Assembly: GCF_025567195.1 (NCBI RefSeq)
Contig: NZ_JAOQJF010000046.1
Location: 1-17,868 of the forward strand
Reading direction: 5' to 3'
Length of the DNA stretch: 17,868 bases
From: Alitiscatomonas aceti
Lineage (GTDB): Bacteria; Bacillota; Clostridia; Lachnospirales; Lachnospiraceae
The notes under the pieces were generated by a model. It was not told where the DNA came from, did not search any database, and was given only the letters and a program-made list of their open reading frames with translations. This document shows, piece by piece, positions 14,628 to 17,868 of this stretch. The position numbers were made by a program, and so were the translations under genes. How positions within the stretch are numbered: the stretch's first letter is position 1; each line of letters starts with the position of its first letter.

Positions 14628-15539
14628 ATGTTAGATATCTGTTTACTGGGAACAGGCGGCATGCAGCCGCTCCCCTACCGCTGGCTCACCTCTATGATGG
14701 CCCGCTGCGACGGCAGCAATCTGCTGATCGACTGCGGCGAGGGGACACAGGTGGCCCTGAAGGAGAAGGGATGGAGCCCCAAGCCGGTGGACGTGATCTG
14801 CTTTACCCACTATCACGCGGATCATATCAGCGGTCTGCCGGGATTCCTTCTGACCATGGGAAATGCCGAGCGGGTGGAGCCGGTGCTCCTGGCCGGCCCC
14901 AGAGGCCTGGAGCGGGTCGTGGGAGCCTTAAGGACCATTGCGCCGGAGCTTCCGTTTCCTCTGGTGTTCCGGGAGCTGTCGGAGCCCAGGGAGCAGTTCC
15001 AGGCAGGCCCCTTTGTGATCGACGCCTTTAAGGTGAACCACAATGTGGCCTGCTACGGATACAGGATCTCCATTCCCAGAAAGGGCCGTTTTGATGTGGA
15101 ACGGGCAAAGGCACAGGGGATCCCCCAGAAGATGTGGAGCCGGCTCCAGAAGGGGGAGACCCTGGAGCATGAAGGGCGGATCCTGACGCCGGATATGGTC
15201 CTGGGAGAGACCAGGAGGGGCCTTTCCGTTACATATTCCACGGATACCAGGCCGGTGCCGGTGATCGCGGAATACGCAAAGGACAACGATCTGTTTATCT
15301 GCGAGGGCATGTACGGAGAAAAGGAGAAGGCGGCCAAGGCCAGGGAATATAAGCATATGACGTTCCAGGAGGCGGCAAGGCTGGGCCGGGAGGCTGCGCC
15401 CAGGGAGATGTGGCTGACCCATTACAGCCCGTCCCTGATCAGGCCGGAGGACTATCTGGAGGAGATCCGGGAGATCTTCCCAAGGATCAAAACAGCCCGG
15501 GACGGCTGGTCCATGGAACTGGGCTTTGACGAAGAGTAA
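14628..15539 (+). CDS. Ribonuclease Z-like metallo-beta-lactamase fold hydrolase
   Basis: A 303-aa protein with the zinc ligands of RNase Z: H61, H63, D65 and H66 (HYHADH), H138 (VNHNVA), D206 (YSTDTRP) and H265 (LTHYSPS), plus H243. RNase Z trims the 3' ends of pre-tRNAs. The arm region aligns in style (GRFDVERAKAQGIP... LQKGET), but the usual GP motif after the isoleucine-proline is replaced by QKMW, and the conserved N-terminal arginine-asparagine is RW here. It may therefore be a divergent RNase Z or a paralogue with another nucleic-acid substrate. GAGGA lies 7 nt before the ATG. Next to tsaD and close to tRNA genes. Confidence 0.85.
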   Translation: MLDICLLGTGGMQPLPYRWLTSMMARCDGSNLLIDCGEGTQVALKEKGWSPKPVDVICFTHYHADHISGLPGFLLTMGNAERVEPVLLAGPRGLERVVGALRTIAPELPFPLVFRELSEPREQFQAGPFVIDAFKVNHNVACYGYRISIPRKGRFDVERAKAQGIPQKMWSRLQKGETLEHEGRILTPDMVLGETRRGLSVTYSTDTRPVPVIAEYAKDNDLFICEGMYGEKEKAAKAREYKHMTFQEAARLGREAAPREMWLTHYSPSLIRPEDYLEEIREIFPRIKTARDGWSMELGFDEE

Positions 15540-15565
15540 AGCCGGAAAGAGGTTTTGAAACAATC

Positions 15566-16603
15566 ATGAAGATACGTAAAACGGATGAAGATGTATATAT
15601 TCTTGCCATAGAGAGCTCCTGCGATGAGACGGCGGCGGCTGTGGTGAAGAACGGCAGGGAAGTCCTGTCCAATGTGATCTCCTCCCAGATCGCCCTCCAT
15701 ACCCTGTACGGAGGCGTGGTGCCGGAGATCGCATCCAGAAAGCATATTGAAAAGATCAACCAGGTGATCCGGGAGGCCTTAAAGGAGGCGTCCATGACCC
15801 TGGAGGAGATGACGGCCATTGCTGTGACCTATGGTCCCGGTCTTGTGGGAGCTCTTCTGGTGGGAGTGGCAGAGGCCAAGGCCATCGCCTACGCGGCGAA
15901 AAAGCCTCTGGTGGGCGTCCACCATATCGAAGGCCACGTTTCGGCCAATTTTATCGAGCATCCGGATCTGGAGCCTCCCTTTGTGTGTCTGATCGTCTCC
16001 GGCGGACACACCCATCTGGTGATCGTGAAGGATTACGGGGAATTTGAGATCATTGGCCGCACCATGGACGATGCGGCGGGAGAGGCCTTTGATAAGGTGG
16101 CCCGTGCCGTGGGACTGGGATATCCCGGCGGTCCTAAGGTGGACAAGGCGGCAAAGGAAGGAAATCCCCATGCCATGGAATTCCCCAGGGCAAAGGTTGG
16201 TGGATCTGCCTATGATTTCAGCTTCAGCGGCATGAAATCCGCTGTCCTGAACTACATCAACCAGGCCCAGATGAAGGGAGAGGAGATCTGCGTGCCGGAT
16301 CTGGCTGCCTCGTTCCAGAATGCGGTGGTGGATGTGCTGGTGTCCCGGGCTGTGGCGGCGGCGAAGGAATACGGCTATGATAAGCTGGCCATTGCCGGCG
16401 GAGTGGCCTCCAATTCTGCCTTGAGGGCAGGAATGAAGGCAGCCTGTGAAAAAGAGGGGATCCGGTTTTATTATCCATCCCAGATCTTTTGTACAGATAA
16501 TGCGGCAATGATCGGCGCTGCCGGTTATTATGAATATATCAATGGCGCCAGAGCCGGGTGGGATCTCAATGCGGTCCCCAATTTAAAGCTGGGAGAGCGG
16601 TAG
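15566..16603 (+). CDS. tsaD: tRNA N6-adenosine threonylcarbamoyltransferase TsaD
   Basis: A 345-aa catalytic subunit of t6A37 synthesis that transfers the threonylcarbamoyl group to A37 of ANN-decoding tRNAs. The N-terminus reads ILAIESSCDETAAAVV. The metal-binding H120 and H124 are in HHIEGH, and SGGHTHLV, DDAAGEAFDKVAR, GGVASNSALR and CTDNAAMIG follow as in the family. Length is typical. The AAAGAGG ribosome site is 13 nt from the ATG, longer than usual, so a weaker start or slower initiation is possible. It is separated from tsaE-tsaB by about 2.6 kb but on the same strand. Confidence 0.96.
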   Translation: MKIRKTDEDVYILAIESSCDETAAAVVKNGREVLSNVISSQIALHTLYGGVVPEIASRKHIEKINQVIREALKEASMTLEEMTAIAVTYGPGLVGALLVGVAEAKAIAYAAKKPLVGVHHIEGHVSANFIEHPDLEPPFVCLIVSGGHTHLVIVKDYGEFEIIGRTMDDAAGEAFDKVARAVGLGYPGGPKVDKAAKEGNPHAMEFPRAKVGGSAYDFSFSGMKSAVLNYINQAQMKGEEICVPDLAASFQNAVVDVLVSRAVAAAKEYGYDKLAIAGGVASNSALRAGMKAACEKEGIRFYYPSQIFCTDNAAMIGAAGYYEYINGARAGWDLNAVPNLKLGER

Positions 16604-16625
16604 GCGCTGTCTGAAGGGAGAAACT

Positions 16626-17357
16626 ATGATGGGAGAAAAGGGGGAGAGGACTGCGGCTGTGGTCCTGGCGGCTGGCCAGGGGAAGCGGATGCAGTCCGGC
16701 GTGGCGAAGCAGTACCTTCTTCTGAAGGAGAGACCTGTGATCTGGTATTCCCTGGAGGCCTTTGAAAAAAGTCCGGTGGATGAGGTGATCCTGGTAACCG
16801 GAAAAGAGGAAACAGACTGGGTACGGGAACATATTGTGGACCGGTATGGGTTTAAAAAGGTCAGGGCAGTGGTCGCCGGAGGCGCAGAACGGTATCATTC
16901 TGTCTGCCGGGGATTGTCCGCCCTGGACGGACAGGATCAGAGACCAGATCTGGTCCTGATCCATGACGGAGCCAGGCCCCTGATCTCGGAAGAGGTGATC
17001 CGGAGGACCATAGAGGCGGCCCGGGAGTACGGGGCCTGCGTGGCAGCCGTTCCGGTGAAGGATACGGTGAAGGTCGCCGACGGGGATCAGTTTGCAGAAA
17101 CGACCCTGGACCGGAGCCTGTTATGGCAGATCCAGACGCCCCAGGCGTTCCGGTACGGTCTGGTGAAGGGGGCCTATGACAGCCTTATGGCAGATCCGGC
17201 TCTCCAGAAGGGGATCACCGACGATGCCATGGTGGTAGAGCGCATGACCAATGAGAAGGTGAAACTGGTCATGGGAGACTACCGGAATATCAAGGTGACA
17301 ACACCGGAGGATATGACTGTGGCAGCGGCTTTTTTGGATGATCTGAAAAAGATGTAA
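16626..17357 (+). CDS. ispD: 2-C-methyl-D-erythritol 4-phosphate cytidylyltransferase IspD
   Basis: A 243-aa cytoplasmic enzyme that joins CTP and MEP in the non-mevalonate isoprenoid pathway. The nucleotide-binding loop is VVLAAGQGKRMQSGVAKQY (about 12-30), with the catalytic R21 and K28. LIHDGARPLIS (about 112-122), AAVPVKDTVK and LWQIQTPQAF follow as in IspD. Two ATG codons lie in tandem; GGGAG at 16616-16620 is 5 nt from the first and 8 nt from the second, so the protein could begin one residue later. The gap from tsaD is 22 bp. Confidence 0.93.
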   Translation: MMGEKGERTAAVVLAAGQGKRMQSGVAKQYLLLKERPVIWYSLEAFEKSPVDEVILVTGKEETDWVREHIVDRYGFKKVRAVVAGGAERYHSVCRGLSALDGQDQRPDLVLIHDGARPLISEEVIRRTIEAAREYGACVAAVPVKDTVKVADGDQFAETTLDRSLLWQIQTPQAFRYGLVKGAYDSLMADPALQKGITDDAMVVERMTNEKVKLVMGDYRNIKVTTPEDMTVAAAFLDDLKKM

Positions 17358-17367
17358 AAAAAGTTTT

Positions 17368-17383
17368 GAAAAGCGCTTGACAA
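17368..17383. promoter_or_regulatory. LacI/CcpA-like palindromic operator candidate
   Basis: TGAAAAGCGCTTGACA has a TG...CA outline and a perfect AAGCGCTT core, resembling catabolite-responsive elements. It covers the -35 hexamer of the tRNA-Ser promoter (TTGACA begins at 17377), a position that would repress. The length is 16 bp, two more than the usual 14-bp cre, so this is tentative. Confidence 0.3.
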
Positions 17384-17405
17384 AAACGCAAGTATCGTAT
17401 AGAAT
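17377..17405 (+). promoter_or_regulatory. Promoter for the tRNA-Ser genes
   Basis: A consensus TTGACA (17377-17382), exactly 17 bp, then TAGAAT (17400-17405), 27 bp before the mature 5' end of the first tRNA. A strong sigma-A type promoter, as expected for stable RNA. Confidence 0.85.
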
Positions 17406-17432
17406 GTAAAAGCACGTTTGAGAGAGCGCTTT

Positions 17433-17518
17433 GGAGAGATATCGAAGTGGTCATAACGAGGCGGTCTTGAAAACCGTTTGTCCGCAAGGGCGCGTGGGTT
17501 CGAATCCCACTCTCTCCG
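17433..17518 (+). tRNA. tRNA-Ser(UGA)
   Basis: An 86-nt class II tRNA. Acceptor stem GGAGAGA pairs with TCTCTCC, and the discriminator is G, as expected for serine. The anticodon stem GCGGT/ACCGT encloses loop CTTGAAA, giving anticodon TGA. A long variable arm (GTCC-GCAA-GGGC) and the T arm GTGGG-TTCGAAT-CCCAC complete the fold. CCA is not encoded (CTA follows), so the 3' end needs RNase Z cleavage and CCA addition. Confidence 0.95.
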
Positions 17519-17606
17519 CTACTGTATCGCGGAGTCGGGTAGGACCGGATCCGGTGCAGCAAACTGAATATCGGATTCCTTAAAGGAATGTGATTCAGCC
17601 ATAAAT

Positions 17607-17695
17607 GCAGAAGTACCCAAGTGGCTGAAGGGGCTCCCCTGGAAAGGGAGTAGGTCGTTAGTAGCGACGCGAGGGTTCAAATCCCTCCTTCTGCG
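17607..17695 (+). tRNA. tRNA-Ser(GGA)
   Basis: An 89-nt class II tRNA. Acceptor GCAGAAG pairs with CTTCTGC, with discriminator G. The anticodon stem CTCCC/GGGAG encloses loop CTGGAAA, giving anticodon GGA. A long variable arm (GTCG-TTAGTAG-CGAC) and T arm GAGGG-TTCAAAT-CCCTC are present. CCA is not encoded (CTT follows). It lies 88 bp after the first tRNA-Ser with no clear promoter or terminator between, so the two are probably one transcript. Confidence 0.95.
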
Positions 17696-17754
17696 CTTGA
17701 AGTTCCAAGATGCTGAATGCTGAAAGAAACTTCGAAAAAAGTTTAAAAAAACTC

Positions 17755-17783
17755 TTGACAAACAGAAAGAGTTGTGATAAACT
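17755..17783 (+). promoter_or_regulatory. Strong promoter leading off the right edge, probably an rRNA operon
   Basis: TTGACA (17755-17760), 17 bp, then TAAACT (17778-17783) preceded by TGA (extended -10). An A-rich stretch at 17735-17751 just upstream could act as an UP element. No open reading frame follows within the window; a boxA-like sequence does. Confidence 0.75.
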
Positions 17784-17789
17784 TGCTAA

Positions 17790-17868
17790 GCTGTCGCTGA
17801 GAAAGACAAGAACAGCACAGAACCTTGAAAACTGAACAGTATGTAAAACCCTGAAAATTCTTATAAAA
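17790..17868 (+). other. rRNA operon leader with boxA-like antitermination site (partial)
   Basis: CCTTGAAAACTGAACA at 17823-17838 closely resembles the CTTTGAAAACTAAACA boxA region that lies shortly before 16S rRNA in Firmicutes rrn leaders. Placed about 40 bp after a strong promoter, it suggests that a 16S gene starts beyond the window. No 16S sequence itself is visible. Confidence 0.6.

Noticed and set aside
17545..17590. Short palindromes between the two tRNAs (ACCGGATCCGGT; ATTCCTT/AAGGAAT)
   Set aside because: Too short or with too small a loop to form a convincing terminator, and no T-run follows; probably spacer.
17290..17761. Two minus-strand frames over the tRNA-Ser genes (containing ESGIRTHAPLR and RRRRDLNPRVA)
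   Set aside because: These are the well-known false proteins produced by translating the antisense of tRNA-Ser genes; both tRNAs fold perfectly.

Overview
The window reads as a chromosomal segment of a GC-rich gut-type Clostridia, most likely Lachnospiraceae. This is inferred from AGGAGG-type ribosome sites, the gene families present, the tRNA-Ser/rRNA-leader arrangement and the closeness of the predicted proteins to that group's families; no species is claimed. Almost all of it is dense, housekeeping, mostly plus-strand sequence. I did not find a convincing new multi-gene system.

Layout. Positions 1-312 are nested mobile DNA: the 5' tip of an IS3-family element (minus strand) has interrupted the reverse transcriptase of a group II intron, whose last 40 codons, domain V hairpin and domain VI follow. 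At 386-413 three direct repeats with 11-bp periodicity resemble a Pho box and precede a complete phosphate uptake operon, pstS-pstC-pstA-pstB-phoU (516-4771), with an attenuating terminator between pstS and pstC. A convergent omega-amidase/nitrilase gene (minus, 4926-5735) shares a back-to-back promoter region with an HTH-ACT protein gene, followed by homoserine dehydrogenase (hom) and a DUF2752 membrane protein. A minus-strand DUF4190 membrane protein is divergent from tex (Tex/YhgF RNA-binding factor), which is followed by a MalY/PatB-type PLP enzyme and a YcxB-like membrane protein.

From 12534 to 16603 lies a tRNA-modification and maturation cluster: tsaE, tsaB and a RimI-type acetyltransferase, then an 80-aa two-CxxC protein of unknown function, an RNase Z-like hydrolase and tsaD. 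Together TsaB, TsaD and TsaE supply the t6A37 machinery apart from TsaC. ispD (MEP isoprenoid pathway) follows. The window closes with two class II tRNA-Ser genes (UGA and GGA anticodons), neither encoding CCA, and then a strong promoter and boxA-like leader typical of an rRNA operon that should begin just beyond the right edge.

The best leads are modest: the nested mobile elements abutting the pst control region, the Pho-box-like repeat array, an RNase Z-like protein that lacks the exosite GP motif, the small zinc-ribbon-like orphan inside the t6A cluster, the HTH-ACT/hom pairing, and a LacI/CcpA-like palindrome overlapping the tRNA-Ser(UGA) promoter.
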